From CAXXOK01 sp963664595 (GTDB lineage: Bacteria > Bacillota > Clostridia > Christensenellales > Aristaeellaceae), in NCBI GenBank assembly GCA_963664595.2, contig CAXXOK010000005.1, forward strand, positions 39,433-103,432: DNA of 64,000 nucleotides. The letters are read 5' to 3'. This document shows positions 1 to 9,000 of the stretch, in pieces. The notes below the pieces were generated by a model. It made no database searches and was not told where the DNA came from. It saw only the letters and a list, made by a program, of their open reading frames with translations. Every line of letters starts with the position of its first letter. Positions within the stretch are counted from its first letter, which is position 1. Position numbers and translations under genes: made by a program.

Positions 1-301
1 CCAGAACCCGAAGCTGCTCCTGCTGGACGAACCTTCCAGCCACCTGGACCTCGCCTATCAAAAGCAGATCTTTGAGCTGATTCAGGGCTGGCTGGGGCAG
101 CCGGGCCGCGCCGTGGTTTCGGTGGTACACGACCTGTCCCTGGCCCGCCGCTTCGGCACGCGGGTGCTGCTGCTTTCCCACGGCCGTGCCGCGGCCGATG
201 CCCCGCCCGCGGACGCGCTCACCCCCGCGCTGCTCAGACAAGTCTACGGCATGGATGTCACAGGCTGGATGCAGGCCATATACGAAAGCTGGAGCCAATA
301 A
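1..301 (+). CDS. ABC transporter ATP-binding protein, C-terminal part (partial)
   Basis: The frame is open from base 2 and only the last third of the protein is in the window. It shows a Walker B motif with catalytic glutamate (LLLLDEP), the D-loop (SSHLDL) and the switch histidine (VVHDLSLA). The spacing and the tail ending in a short Tyr-Gly-Met-Asp segment resemble ATPases of iron-siderophore or cobalamin importers (FecE/BtuD group). It would drive substrate import from the cytoplasmic face of the membrane. The permease and binding protein, if present, lie upstream of the window. The substrate is inferred from family resemblance only. Confidence 0.85.
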   Translation, partial: QNPKLLLLDEPSSHLDLAYQKQIFELIQGWLGQPGRAVVSVVHDLSLARRFGTRVLLLSHGRAAADAPPADALTPALLRQVYGMDVTGWMQAIYESWSQ

Positions 302-565
302 ATCTCTGCTTTTCTCCTTTCAGAAACCTGACCGGACCCGGCTGCGGCGGATACGCGCAGAAAAGCGCTGCCTTGTTTGGGGATACAGGTCATATTCATC
401 CCCAGTCACACCCGGTTTTTTCTCAGAGTACAGCATCTGCCGTCTGTTTGGTTGATGTATACAACACCTTGTGTTTTCATCATCTCCGGGCAGGAATCAT
501 CCTGCCCCATTTTTTGTCCGTTTGGGCCCCCTGCGCCGCCCAGCCCTTGCCAAATCCCAATTTCC
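302..565. other. intergenic stretch, no gene seen
   Basis: Short open frames occur here, but none has a ribosome binding site or a recognisable product. The base composition is mixed and no repeat was found. Confidence 0.5.
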
Positions 566-595
566 TTTACTTTCCCGCTTTTCCTATGCTATAAT
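566..595 (+). promoter_or_regulatory. probable promoter of the exopolysaccharide-like operon
   Basis: A TATAAT box at 590-595 is preceded at 18 bases by TTTACT (566-571). It would give a leader of about 110 bases before the start codon at 712. The -35 box is weak, so the assignment rests mainly on the -10 box and position. Confidence 0.5.
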
Positions 596-711
596 GACGT
601 ATGATCAATAGTAAGGACCGCATTGGTTTTCTGTTCCTGTATACGGTTGAGGATCGACGCTGAATTTACAGCCGTAACGTTTAACCGGGATTTTTTAAAG
701 GTGTAGATGCC

Positions 712-1530
712 ATGGCCGTCGCAACAAGCAATAAGAAACCGACAACAATCGAGAAGCGTCAAATCAGCTACACAAGGGATTACAGGCACTTACCAAAGCC
801 AAAAATCTCGATGTGGTTTTTTGTGTTGCTTTTTGTGGTTCCGGCCGTGCTGGCCGTGCTGCTGTTTTATCCCGAATTATCCATGGCGATCTCCGTATGG
901 ACCAGCCATGTAATCACCAGCGGCACGGGCGTCCCTTCCACGGTAACCTCGGCGGAGTTTATCCCGGCTATCGGGCCGGTATATCTGGTGGATATGGCGG
1001 GCAGCATGCCAACGCTGCTGTTTTCCATTATCAATCTGGTCGTCGCCCTGGCAACGCTCTTTCTGGTCATGCTGATGCGGCGCAGCAGCATGCGCTCGTT
1101 TGCCATCTACATCTGCATGGCCATGTTCGTGCATGTGATATCCTCGCTGTTCTTCATCTTTTTTCCGGAGTATTTCCCCTATGCGCTGGTGGATTACTCC
1201 ACACTGTACATGGAGCAGCAGATCGCCATCTGGATTTGCATTGCGGGCATCAGCGGGTTTGCTATCGCGCTGATTTTTTCTTCCTTCATTTCCAAACTCA
1301 TCACCTATCTGGCAACGCTTGCCTATAGCGCCGTATACGGCATTACCCGGTATGTGGTGTATTTACTGCTGCTGCATTATTTCAGTTCACTGTTTATGGC
1401 CACGCTGTTTTTTACGCTTGGCGTTCTGTTTGACTTCCTCCAGATGGTCTTCGTGTATATCCTGTACGTTCGCTATGCCAGCAAAAAGTATGGCTCGCAA
1501 AGGGAGGGAACCCTATGGAAGTGGTCGTAA
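712..1530 (+). CDS. polytopic membrane protein of a glycosyltransferase operon
   Basis: This 272-residue protein is not a family I recognise. It has a basic, polar N-terminus of about 33 residues, then around six hydrophobic segments (near 34-56, 101-120, 128-150, 172-194, 195-220 and 226-250). The start ATG follows AAAGGTG. Its last codons overlap the first codons of the glycosyltransferase at 1515 by 16 bases, so the two are translationally coupled. The likely role is an accessory or export subunit of the polysaccharide synthase encoded next; this is inferred from context alone. Confidence 0.8.
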   Translation: MAVATSNKKPTTIEKRQISYTRDYRHLPKPKISMWFFVLLFVVPAVLAVLLFYPELSMAISVWTSHVITSGTGVPSTVTSAEFIPAIGPVYLVDMAGSMPTLLFSIINLVVALATLFLVMLMRRSSMRSFAIYICMAMFVHVISSLFFIFFPEYFPYALVDYSTLYMEQQIAIWICIAGISGFAIALIFSSFISKLITYLATLAYSAVYGITRYVVYLLLLHYFSSLFMATLFFTLGVLFDFLQMVFVYILYVRYASKKYGSQREGTLWKWS

Positions 1531-2804
1531 CGATCCTCCATATCTACTTTATCTTCGTTATCTGCGTGATGATTATTTATTCAATCCGGCACGTGATTTT
1601 TACCGTGAACCGGCTATACGGAGAGCAGATGATCTCCTACCGCGACCTGTACGACAGCGAGCTGCCCGTTATCTCCGTGCTGGTGCCCATGCACAACGAG
1701 GAGCTGGTGCTCCGTTACGTGATCGAAGCCCTGCTCAAATGCGATTACGACCACGACAAGCTGGAAATCATCGCAATCAACGATCACTCCCAGGATAAAA
1801 CGGCCCAGATGCTCAACCGATACTTCGCGCAGTATCCGTTTGTGCGCCCCCTGCACCGCACCGAGGAAAACACCGAGCGCGGCAAGCCTGTAGCGCTCAA
1901 CGAAGCGATGGACGTTGCCAAGGGCGAGATCATCATCGTGTTCGACGCGGACTACCGTCCGTCCAAAAATCTGCTGAAGAAGATCGCCTCCGCCTTTATT
2001 GATCCGCAAGTAGGGGCCGTGATGGGGCGCGTAATCCCCGTCAATCCGCATTCCAACATGCTGACGGAGCTTTTAAATCTGGAGCGCTCCGGCGGCTATC
2101 AGGTGGACCAGCAAGCGCGTTACAACCTGCATCTGGTGCCCCAGTACGGCGGCACGGTGGGCGGCTACCGCAAGCATCTGCTCACGGAGGATAACGGATA
2201 CGACACCAAAAACCTGACTGAGGATACGGAGCTTACCTACCGCATCACCGTGAAGGGCTGGAATGTAATCTACGACAACAGCGCGGAATGCTATGAGGAA
2301 TCCCCCGAGGTGTGGTCTACCCGCGGCCGGCAGGTGGCGCGGTGGGCGCGCGGGCACAACGATGTGATGTTCCGGTATTTTTTTCACATGTTTTCGGCAA
2401 AAAACATGCGCTTCTGGAAGAAAGTAGATAGCCTCCTGCTGCTGTGCATCTATATGGTTCCGTTCATTCTGGGCTTGGGTTTTCTGGATTGCATCGCCCT
2501 GTTTTTTCTGGGCCGGATGAGCATCTTTTCCGGCTGGTGGGTGCTGATGTTTATCGGTATGTACAACGCCTGGGGCAATTTTGCGCCGTTCTATGAGATA
2601 TCGGCCGGCGCCCTGCTGGACGGGATGGACCGGGAGCTGATCTTCCTGCCCATGCTTTGCTTTTCGTTCTATTTCTACATGTGGCATATTTCCAAAGGAT
2701 TTTTGCAGGCGCTGATCGACAACATCACCCGTCGCCAAACCCGATGGGCCAAGACGGAGCGGTATGCCTCCGGCGACGATATGCCGCAAGGGGAAGGGAC
2801 CTGA
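1515..2804 (+). CDS. processive family-2 glycosyltransferase, membrane-bound
   Basis: A 429-residue GT-A glycosyltransferase of the cellulose/hyaluronan/poly-GlcNAc synthase type. An N-terminal membrane helix (about 5-28) is followed by the catalytic domain: NDHSQ at 89-93 (nucleotide-binding Asp), DAD at 144-146 (metal site), TED at 235-237 (catalytic base region) and RQVARW at 272-277, the Q/RxxRW signature of processive enzymes. Three or four C-terminal hydrophobic segments (about 305-400) would form the translocation channel. It probably polymerises an exported sugar chain from a nucleotide sugar. No PilZ domain is visible. Polymer and donor sugar cannot be told from the sequence. Confidence 0.85.
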   Translation: MEVVVTILHIYFIFVICVMIIYSIRHVIFTVNRLYGEQMISYRDLYDSELPVISVLVPMHNEELVLRYVIEALLKCDYDHDKLEIIAINDHSQDKTAQMLNRYFAQYPFVRPLHRTEENTERGKPVALNEAMDVAKGEIIIVFDADYRPSKNLLKKIASAFIDPQVGAVMGRVIPVNPHSNMLTELLNLERSGGYQVDQQARYNLHLVPQYGGTVGGYRKHLLTEDNGYDTKNLTEDTELTYRITVKGWNVIYDNSAECYEESPEVWSTRGRQVARWARGHNDVMFRYFFHMFSAKNMRFWKKVDSLLLLCIYMVPFILGLGFLDCIALFFLGRMSIFSGWWVLMFIGMYNAWGNFAPFYEISAGALLDGMDRELIFLPMLCFSFYFYMWHISKGFLQALIDNITRRQTRWAKTERYASGDDMPQGEGT

Positions 2805-2807
2805 CAC

Positions 2808-4085
2808 ATGGCATTGATTATCGGCATCACAGTGGTATTCCTTGCGCTTTTGTTTTTGCCCTTCGCGGTATCGATACTGTCCCTCCGCAAGAGCAAGGAT
2901 GTATCGTTGTATGTAAAAAGCGACAATATACGCGATCCGCGGTATTTTTCCAATTCCTTCCGCTCGCTTGTGGAAAAGGGGATTGACCCGCAGACGCGCA
3001 CAATTACCATGTCCAAATCAGAACCGTTTGTTTATGCAAGAGAATTGCAGAACACGGTCTGTGATTGCATCGTGGTTGCGCAAAGCCATTTTCAGCCCGT
3101 GGGCGTATCCTGTTTTACCAAGGAGATTTATGCCGCTTCCTCCGCGCAGATCCCGCCCGATACCCGCCTGCGCGCCATCGCCTGTTTGGACAGGCTGGAG
3201 ATCGGACAGAACTGCGAGATCGTCCGCTGGGCGGATTCCGACGGACAGATGACCATTGCCGCCGGATGCGCGCTGGGCATGAGCATATCCAGCGGCGAGC
3301 GCCTGCTTATTGCAAAGGGTTGTACCTTCCGCCGTCTGTATTCGCCAGAAATCATCATCGGCTCCAGCCTGGTCAGGCCGAAGCACACGCCCGCGGATAC
3401 CGCCGTTTTTTCGGAACGGCTGATCAATCCCGAATCGATCAGCGCTCATGAAACCGTCAAATCAACCATCGTTGCCGAATACAGCTTGTCCATCGGGGAA
3501 AGCGCCGTGATTATGGGCAGTATAAAATCCAACCATCACGTCTATGTTCACCGCAACGCGCGCATCAACGGCAATCTCGTGGCCGATGGGATCATCATTC
3601 TGGAAGAGGGCGCGCGGGTTCTCGGCTCGGTGTTTTCACAGGATTCCGTGTTTGTCGGCCCCGGTGTGGAAATCGGAGTCAAGCGGAAAATCAAATCCCT
3701 GATCGCACGAAAAAGCATCGTACTATGCGAAACCGCCATGGTTTTCGGATATGTTGGCTGTGAAACGGATTCCAAAACCATTGCCAAAGAGGATTTTCAC
3801 ACCGAGCTCAGCCAAAAGCAGTGGTTATCCAAAATGGAAAACCTTGTGGCCGAGATCGCCGAGGAGCAGGACGACGATGAAGCCAGATACGCCTTTACCA
3901 ACAGTGCCTTCACAGCGCCGTCGGATATGTTCTTCCCCGAGGAAGCGCCGTCCGACGATCCTATGGAGGAACAGGCGCAGGAGGATGAGCGGGCAAGGAC
4001 CAAAAAGAGAAAGCACAACAAATCCACGGCTTCTCCCCCCGGCGGAGCCGTGGACGACGAGGATGATTTTACCCTCTTCAATTAG
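2808..4085 (+). CDS. membrane-anchored protein with bactofilin-like domain
   Basis: A 425-residue protein beginning three bases after the glycosyltransferase stop. Residues 3-25 form a membrane anchor. The region around 235-310 has the short beta-strand/turn repeats with regularly spaced glycines and hydrophobics (for example INGNLVADGIIILEEGARV) typical of polymer-forming bactofilin domains. A looser beta-rich stretch precedes it (about 80-190). The tail from about 340 is highly acidic and then Lys/Arg-rich, likely disordered. Bactofilins form non-polar filaments, so this protein may place the polysaccharide synthase at a site on the membrane. Function is inferred. Confidence 0.7.
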   Translation: MALIIGITVVFLALLFLPFAVSILSLRKSKDVSLYVKSDNIRDPRYFSNSFRSLVEKGIDPQTRTITMSKSEPFVYARELQNTVCDCIVVAQSHFQPVGVSCFTKEIYAASSAQIPPDTRLRAIACLDRLEIGQNCEIVRWADSDGQMTIAAGCALGMSISSGERLLIAKGCTFRRLYSPEIIIGSSLVRPKHTPADTAVFSERLINPESISAHETVKSTIVAEYSLSIGESAVIMGSIKSNHHVYVHRNARINGNLVADGIIILEEGARVLGSVFSQDSVFVGPGVEIGVKRKIKSLIARKSIVLCETAMVFGYVGCETDSKTIAKEDFHTELSQKQWLSKMENLVAEIAEEQDDDEARYAFTNSAFTAPSDMFFPEEAPSDDPMEEQAQEDERARTKKRKHNKSTASPPGGAVDDEDDFTLFN

Positions 4086-4229
4086 AAAACCCTCTGTTGT
4101 AAAGCGCCTGTATGCGCCGGTAACTGGAGATAGCCCGGCGGGCTCAATGTCTGGTTATCTGAAATGGCGGGCTTATCCCGAACAAACCGTTTAATCGGGA
4201 AATGAAAAGGATCTCCTCCCCGCAACAAC

Positions 4230-4277
4230 AAAGAGGAACCCCTGCCTAGCGCTGCAATGCGGGGGTTCCTCTTTTGA
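4230..4277 (+). terminator. rho-independent terminator of the polysaccharide operon
   Basis: The arms AAGAGGAACCCC (4231-4242) and GGGGTTCCTCTT (about 4262-4274) pair perfectly and are followed by TTTT. It lies about 145 bases after the stop of the bactofilin-like gene. Confidence 0.8.
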
Positions 4278-4327
4278 ATATAGCGATAAGTGCCGATTAT
4301 GCCTTTGACTACATTTTTATCTGCCCG

Positions 4328-4486
4328 ATAAACGATGAATACTGCGCCTATGCAATGGTGACCTGAATGCTTGTCGGTTTGGGTTTGTTAAACCGCAGCA
4401 GTAGTAGCGTTACATAGAAGGCTTCACAAACTCAATCTGGCGGAAGGGCAACGCACCAACGTGCAGGGAATTTAACCATCGCTTAC
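4328..4486 (+). repeat. dispersed repeat family 2, copy 1
   Basis: This stretch aligns along its whole length with 33993-34150 and in its first half with 18979-19085. Shared landmarks are an early AAACG, a central AGTAGTAGC, and a late AACGC-CC-A-CGTGCAGGG followed by CGCTTAC. By eye about two thirds of positions agree between copies 1 and 3. It ends exactly at the stop codon of the epimerase gene on the minus strand. No protein is conserved across copies. Confidence 0.6.
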
Positions 4487-5602
4487 TTAGGACAGCGTTC
4501 TTTCGATAATGTCCGCAATACGCGCCGACGCCGTGCCGTCTCCGTACGGATTGCGCGCGGTGCTCATCTTTCGGTATTCCTCCGGGTCGTCCAGCAGCTG
4601 CCTGCAGGCATAGTAGATAATCTGCTCATCCGTGCCCACCAGCCGCAGGGTACCGGCATCCAGACCCTCCGGGCGCTCCGTGGTATCGCGCATCACAAGC
4701 ACCGGCTTGCCCAGCGACGGGGCTTCCTCCTGAATGCCGCCCGAATCCGTCAGGATGAAGTAGGCGTTGTTGATCAGGTTGTGGAACTCATCCACCTCCA
4801 TGGGCTCAATCAGGCGAATCTGCGGGCTGTCTACGAGCATTTCCCGGGCAATGGTGCGTACCACCGGGTTTTTATGCATGGGGAATACCAGCTTCACATC
4901 CTCATATTTTTCCACAATGCGCCGCACCGCCCTGAACATGCTGCGCATCGGATCCCCGATGTTTTCGCGCCGGTGGGCCGTCATCACCAGCAGGCGGCTG
5001 CCTTTGGCCCAGTCGATAATCTCCGAATGAAAATCGGGGCGTACGGTGGTTTTCAGGGCATCAATGCCCGTGTTGCCCGTTACATAGATGCTTTCTGACG
5101 CGCGGCCCTCCAGCCGCAGGTTATAGCGGGCCATCTGCGTGGGCGAAAAATGATATTTTGCCACCAGGCTGATGGCCTGGCGATTATATTCTTCGGGGAA
5201 CGGCGAATAGATGTTATGGGTACGCAGGCCGGCTTCCACGTGGGCCACCGGGATTTGCAGATACAGGCACGCGACCGACGAGGCAAAGGCTGTTGTGGTA
5301 TCGCCGTGCACCAGTACAATGTCGGGCTTGCACTCAATGAGCACCTTTTGTACGCCGTACAGCGTTTTGGCCGTAATATCGAATAATGTTTGCTCCTGCT
5401 GCATAATATTCAAATCATAGTCCGGCGTAACATCAAAAAGTTTCAGCACCTGATCCAGCATTTCACGGTGCTGTCCGGATACGCATACCATGGTTTCGAT
5501 TTTGCTTCGGGTGCGGAATTCCTTTACCAGCGGGCACATCTTAATCGCTTCCGGCCGCGTTCCGAACACAATCAGCGCTCTGATCTTTCCCTGCTCATGC
5601 AT
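4487..5602 (-). CDS. wecB: UDP-N-acetylglucosamine 2-epimerase (non-hydrolysing)
   Basis: The product is 371 residues with the family hallmarks: FGTRPEAIKM at the N-terminus, HGDTTTAFA, HVEAGLRT, HRRENIGDP and the UDP-binding DSGGIQEEAPSLGKPV. It interconverts UDP-GlcNAc and UDP-ManNAc in the cytoplasm for cell-wall or capsule precursors. The ATG at 5602 is chosen because AGGAGA lies seven bases before it; an upstream in-frame ATG at 5632 lacks such a site. It stands alone, convergent with the polysaccharide operon, and may supply that operon with ManNAc-type precursors, though this is inference. Confidence 0.95.
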   Translation of the reverse strand: MHEQGKIRALIVFGTRPEAIKMCPLVKEFRTRSKIETMVCVSGQHREMLDQVLKLFDVTPDYDLNIMQQEQTLFDITAKTLYGVQKVLIECKPDIVLVHGDTTTAFASSVACLYLQIPVAHVEAGLRTHNIYSPFPEEYNRQAISLVAKYHFSPTQMARYNLRLEGRASESIYVTGNTGIDALKTTVRPDFHSEIIDWAKGSRLLVMTAHRRENIGDPMRSMFRAVRRIVEKYEDVKLVFPMHKNPVVRTIAREMLVDSPQIRLIEPMEVDEFHNLINNAYFILTDSGGIQEEAPSLGKPVLVMRDTTERPEGLDAGTLRLVGTDEQIIYYACRQLLDDPEEYRKMSTARNPYGDGTASARIADIIERTLS

Positions 5603-5653
5603 AGGTAATCTCCTATATGATAGCGAATACATAGATATTCAGTGTGTTTTGCA

Positions 5654-5682
5654 AGTATACCACACAAATATTAACACTTCAA
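5654..5682 (-). promoter_or_regulatory. promoter of the epimerase gene
   Basis: On the minus strand TTGAAG (5682-5677) and TATACT (5659-5654) are 17 bases apart, about 50 bases before the start codon. Confidence 0.7.
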
Positions 5683-5751
5683 GTATTCCTTAATATTTTT
5701 GAAATATTCTCACTTTCTGAAAATTATTGGAACTTGACTGCAGAAAAGCTC

Positions 5752-5780
5752 TTGACAACCCCCCACAATTTAGGTAGAAT
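5752..5780 (+). promoter_or_regulatory. promoter of the tRNA operon
   Basis: A consensus TTGACA at 5752-5757 is spaced 17 bases from TAGAAT at 5775-5780, with the first tRNA starting 33 bases later. Confidence 0.85.
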
Positions 5781-5812
5781 ACTATTCGTCGCCTATATGG
5801 GCTTGAACAAGC

Positions 5813-5889
5813 CGGGGTGTAGCGCAGTCTGGTAGCGCACATGCTTTGGGAGCATGGGGCCGGGGGTTCGAATCCCTTCACCCCGACCA
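5813..5889 (+). tRNA. tRNA-Pro (anticodon TGG)
   Basis: The acceptor arm CGGGGTG pairs with CACCCCG, the anticodon loop reads TTTGGGA, the T-loop is GTTCGAATC, and CCA is encoded. It is the first of seven tRNAs in the cluster. Confidence 0.95.
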
Positions 5890-5911
5890 ATACAACCCGC
5901 CGGGTTCTCGT

Positions 5912-5986
5912 GGCTCCTTGGTCAAGCGGTTAAGACACCGCCCTTTCACGGCGGTAACGGGGGTTCGAGTCCCCCAGGAGTCACCA
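5912..5986 (+). tRNA. tRNA-Glu (anticodon TTC)
   Basis: The acceptor GGCTCCT pairs with AGGAGTC, the anticodon stem CCGCC/GGCGG encloses a loop with TTC, and CCA is encoded. Confidence 0.95.
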
Positions 5987-6000
5987 CCTTTCACCCACAC

Positions 6001-6077
<77 letters not shown>

Positions 6078-6082
6078 AGTGT

Positions 6083-6159
6083 GGCCAAGTAGTTCAGTTG
6101 GTTAGAATGCCAGCCTGTCACGCTGGAGGTCGAGGGTTCGAGCCCCTTCTTGGTCGCCA
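6083..6159 (+). tRNA. tRNA-Asp (anticodon GTC)
   Basis: The acceptor GGCCAAG pairs with CTTGGTC, the anticodon stem CCAGC/GCTGG encloses GTC, the discriminator is G, and CCA is encoded. Confidence 0.95.
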
Positions 6160-6182
6160 TTTTCCCTGTTGGTTGGGCGTCC

Positions 6183-6258
6183 GCCGGTGTAGCTCAATTG
6201 GCAGAGCAGCTGATTTGTAATCAGCAGGTTGCGGGTTCGAGTCCCATCGCCGGCTCCA
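6183..6258 (+). tRNA. tRNA-Thr (anticodon TGT)
   Basis: The acceptor GCCGGTG pairs with CGCCGGC, the anticodon stem CTGAT/ATCAG encloses TGT, and CCA is encoded. Confidence 0.95.
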
Positions 6259-6336
6259 TCCCCCCGTTGCCTACCGCCTGCCGCACAGGCGATTCCCAAC
6301 CTCTCCCCCCCTTGCAAATCGTTTGCCGCAATCCTT

Positions 6337-6421
<85 letters not shown>

Positions 6422-6433
6422 CTTTTACCGCCT

Positions 6434-6521
6434 GCGGGAATGGCGGAATTGGCAGACGCGCTAGATTCAGGTTCTAGTGAAGATTTCCTTCATGCAGGTT
6501 CAAGTCCTGTTTCCCGCACCA
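6434..6521 (+). tRNA. tRNA-Leu (anticodon CAG)
   Basis: A class II tRNA of 88 bases. The acceptor GCGGGAA pairs with TTCCCGC, the anticodon stem CTAGA/TCTAG encloses CAG, and CCA is encoded. It closes the array. Confidence 0.95.
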
Positions 6522-6523
6522 AA

Positions 6524-6558
6524 CAAGAAACGGCCAGAAATGGCCGTTTTCTTGTTAT
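6524..6558 (+). terminator. terminator of the tRNA operon
   Basis: The arms CAAGAAACGGCCA (6524-6536) and TGGCCGTTTTCTTG (6541-6554) form a hairpin with a GAAA loop and one bulge, directly after the last tRNA. Confidence 0.85.
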
Positions 6559-6999
6559 ACTAAGCTTTTGATATTAGTTGCTGTCCAGTCTATATTTCTC
6601 CGTTCTCCACTATTCATAGTTAACAATAATCTCATCTGACAAACATGAAATCTGTGATCTTGAGCTCTGCACCTTGCGTCAATACGTAAAGAAAATTACC
6701 GTTCCATCCCCCACCAGCGAGGAAATCCGGTATTCCCGTGTAGAAATAGGATAATCGGATATACATCCTCTATGGTTATTCATTTCCTTCCATGATGGCA
6801 CAGCCTCACCTTTACAGGTTTCCTTTGGTTCGGTATGTGCTGTGCGGTATCAGTCCCCCATCGGATTGAAGATATCAAACGGATGATCTCCCGCCTTTCC
6901 TTCGACGCATTCATCCCGCCAGCCGACAGGCTGAAACAAGCAACCATACTCTTATCTATTAAATCGCAAAGTCAACCCCGGAATCATATAAGAACGGAC
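6559..6999. other. intergenic stretch, no gene seen
   Basis: The frame of the next gene stays open back to 6835, but no start there has a ribosome binding site and the added residues do not look like a conserved domain. No promoter or RNA structure stood out. Confidence 0.5.
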
Positions 7000-7761
7000 A
7001 TGATAACACCCATGAATCAAAATGCATTACTCAGCGGCATGCTGGATATTGGCGAGCAGATGCTTTGTTGCGGGGCCGAAATCAGCCGGGTGGAGGACAC
7101 GGTGGAGCGGATCGGGCTGGCCTATGGGTTTAAGCGGGTGGATGTGTTCACCATCACCTCCAGCATCGTGGTAACCGCGTGGACCAGCCCGGAGGATACG
7201 CTCACGCAGACCCGGCGCATCCGCACGCGCGCCGTGGATTTGGAGCGTCTGAACCGGCTGAACGCCCTGTCCCGCGAAATCTGTGAAAAAAAGCCCGATA
7301 TCGGCGCCATGAAGGCGCAGATCAAGGCGGTGCTGGCCCGCCGCGCCTTTCCGGCGTGGATGCTGTATGCCGCGTCCGCGCTGATCGCGGGCGCCTTCAC
7401 CGTTTTCTTCGGCGGCAGCCTTGCGGACGCGCTGGTTTCCGCGGTGATCGGCGTGCTGCTGAAAAAGCTGATGATGCTTTCCATCCGTTTCCGGCTTAAC
7501 AGCGTGGTGTCCAACGTGCTCCTATCCTTCGCGGGCGGCGCGGCGGCACTGCTGGCCCTGCGGCTTGGACTTTGCGACAGCTATGCCAAAACCGTCATCG
7601 GCGATATCATGCTGCTGATCCCCGGCATCACGCTGACCGACGCGCTGCGGGATATGTTCTACGGCGACCTGATTTCCAGCATTCAACGATTGTGCGAAGC
7701 GCTGCTGTTTTCATCGGCAATCGCGTTCGGCTTCGTGCTGGCCCGGAGGGTGATCGGATGA
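7000..7761 (+). CDS. ThrE-type threonine/serine exporter, large half
   Basis: From the ATG at 7000 the product is about 253 residues; the ATG at 7012 is an equally possible start, since neither has a strong ribosome binding site. The first ~120 residues carry the cytoplasmic signature of the ThrE N-terminal domain (GAEISRVEDT, FTITSSIVVT and an Arg/Asn-rich helix). About five hydrophobic segments follow. Members of this family export threonine, serine or small dipeptides. The next gene overlaps it by four bases (ATGA) and supplies the second half, so the two probably form one transporter split over two chains. Confidence 0.8.
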   Translation: MITPMNQNALLSGMLDIGEQMLCCGAEISRVEDTVERIGLAYGFKRVDVFTITSSIVVTAWTSPEDTLTQTRRIRTRAVDLERLNRLNALSREICEKKPDIGAMKAQIKAVLARRAFPAWMLYAASALIAGAFTVFFGGSLADALVSAVIGVLLKKLMMLSIRFRLNSVVSNVLLSFAGGAAALLALRLGLCDSYAKTVIGDIMLLIPGITLTDALRDMFYGDLISSIQRLCEALLFSSAIAFGFVLARRVIG

Positions 7762-8228
7762 GCTTTGTGCAATTATGGGTTGTGCCAATTGTGTGCGCCG
7801 GGCTCGGCACGCTGGGATTTTCGGTTTTATTCCATGTGGAGAAAAAGCACCTGTTCTTTTCCATGCTCGGCGGCGCGATCGCCTGGACGGGCTACCTCGC
7901 CTTTTTCTCGTTTATCGGAAACGAATTCGCCAGCTATACGCTGGCCGCCATCGTTGCGGCTGTTTACGCGCACCTGATGGCCCGCCTATTCAAAACGCCC
8001 GCCACGCTGTTTGCGCTTCCGGCCACTATCCCCATGATCCCCGGCGAGGCGTTTTTTGAAACGATGCAGTACGCCGTATTGGGCGATTGGGCAAATTTCG
8101 CCGAAATGGGCGCGCGCACGCTCGGCCTGGCCGCGTCGATCGCCATAGGGCTGATTGTGGGCGGCATGGCCGACCGGCTGCAGTTTTATCTGTTTGACAA
8201 AAAGCGCAAAAAGAGAAACGAGGCATAA
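7758..8228 (+). CDS. ThrE-type exporter, small half
   Basis: A 156-residue membrane protein with about five hydrophobic helices and the conserved PATIPMIPGEAFFETM segment typical of the ThrE C-terminal-like domain family. The ATG overlaps the preceding stop (ATGA), so translation is coupled. The Lys/Arg-rich tail should be cytoplasmic by the positive-inside rule. It likely pairs with the preceding protein to export amino acids. Confidence 0.8.
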   Translation: MSFVQLWVVPIVCAGLGTLGFSVLFHVEKKHLFFSMLGGAIAWTGYLAFFSFIGNEFASYTLAAIVAAVYAHLMARLFKTPATLFALPATIPMIPGEAFFETMQYAVLGDWANFAEMGARTLGLAASIAIGLIVGGMADRLQFYLFDKKRKKRNEA

Positions 8229-8249
8229 AAGCAAGCTGGCCGCCATGCC

Positions 8250-8870
8250 ACCAAAGGGCAGCCAGGAAACTGCGCCATGAAGCCGTATCATTTTCGATAC
8301 AGTCGCTTTGTACGGATACTGCCTAACGGCGCGGCAACAGGAAGCATTTACAGTCTTCACGCAGGGGGTGCGCAGCCGCGTGAGGCTTAATGGCTACTGA
8401 TATTCCGATATTCACAGCCGGGATAAACGGCTCCGGAAAAGACCGGTATACGCCGCATACGGCCCGGCCACGATAACCGGAACAAGGCGCGAAAGTCCGC
8501 AACGGTGCTTCCCGTGGCATAACCACAGATCGGTCATGTTTTCCTGTGTAATCTTTGGAAACGGGCGTGAAGACCCCTGTCCGAAAACAAGGCGATAGAC
8601 CCGCATCGTATCCCAGCCGAAAAGGGGACGCGGAATCCGCGTTGAAGAATAAAGATGTTTACTGCTATTCTGTGCAGCATGTATTCGGTTTGGCACAAAC
8701 ACAACCATCCGGTTTTAAATACGGAAGTAGAAGCGATGATAGGTCCAGCATGCTGAATAAAAAGCGTGGGCGCAGCCCGGCACGGGCAGCGAAACCATAA
8801 AAATTCGGCTGCGCCATGCTGTCGCATGCCCTCTGTATCCCGGTTTAAAACACCCGTGTCATGTATTCAC
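8250..8870 (+). ncRNA. gene-free, hairpin-rich interval: candidate large structured RNA
   Basis: About 850 bases (8229-9076) hold no credible coding frame but many short perfect stems: CCACG/CGTGG (8468-8472 with 8513-8517) closing a branched region with a GCGCGAAAGTCCGC hairpin, ACGCGG/CCGCGT (8628-8642), and CCGG/CCGG around 8430-8450. GNRA-like loops recur. The size and density recall large ornate bacterial RNAs, but I recognise no family signature, and strand and ends are guesses. It could instead be a decayed region. Confidence 0.3.
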
Positions 8871-8971
8871 ATACGGCCCCTCAGCCGTGCATGAGGAATA
8901 TCGTGATTCCCTTATTTTTCAAGGGTTTGCGGTGTGTTCTTTCCTCTGGTTTCATCCCCTGAAAAAATTGT

Positions 8972-9000
8972 GTTGACGTGGAAGCATATGTGATGTATAA
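8972..9000 (+). promoter_or_regulatory. promoter of the ATP-grasp/aminomutase operon
   Basis: TTGACG at 8972-8977 and TATAAC at 8995-9000 are 17 bases apart, about 75 bases before the start codon. Confidence 0.7.

Noticed and set aside
8400..8800. Cobalamin riboswitch, RNase P RNA, tmRNA or group II intron
   Set aside because: I looked for their conserved boxes and found none; a short gaaagtcc match alone is not enough.
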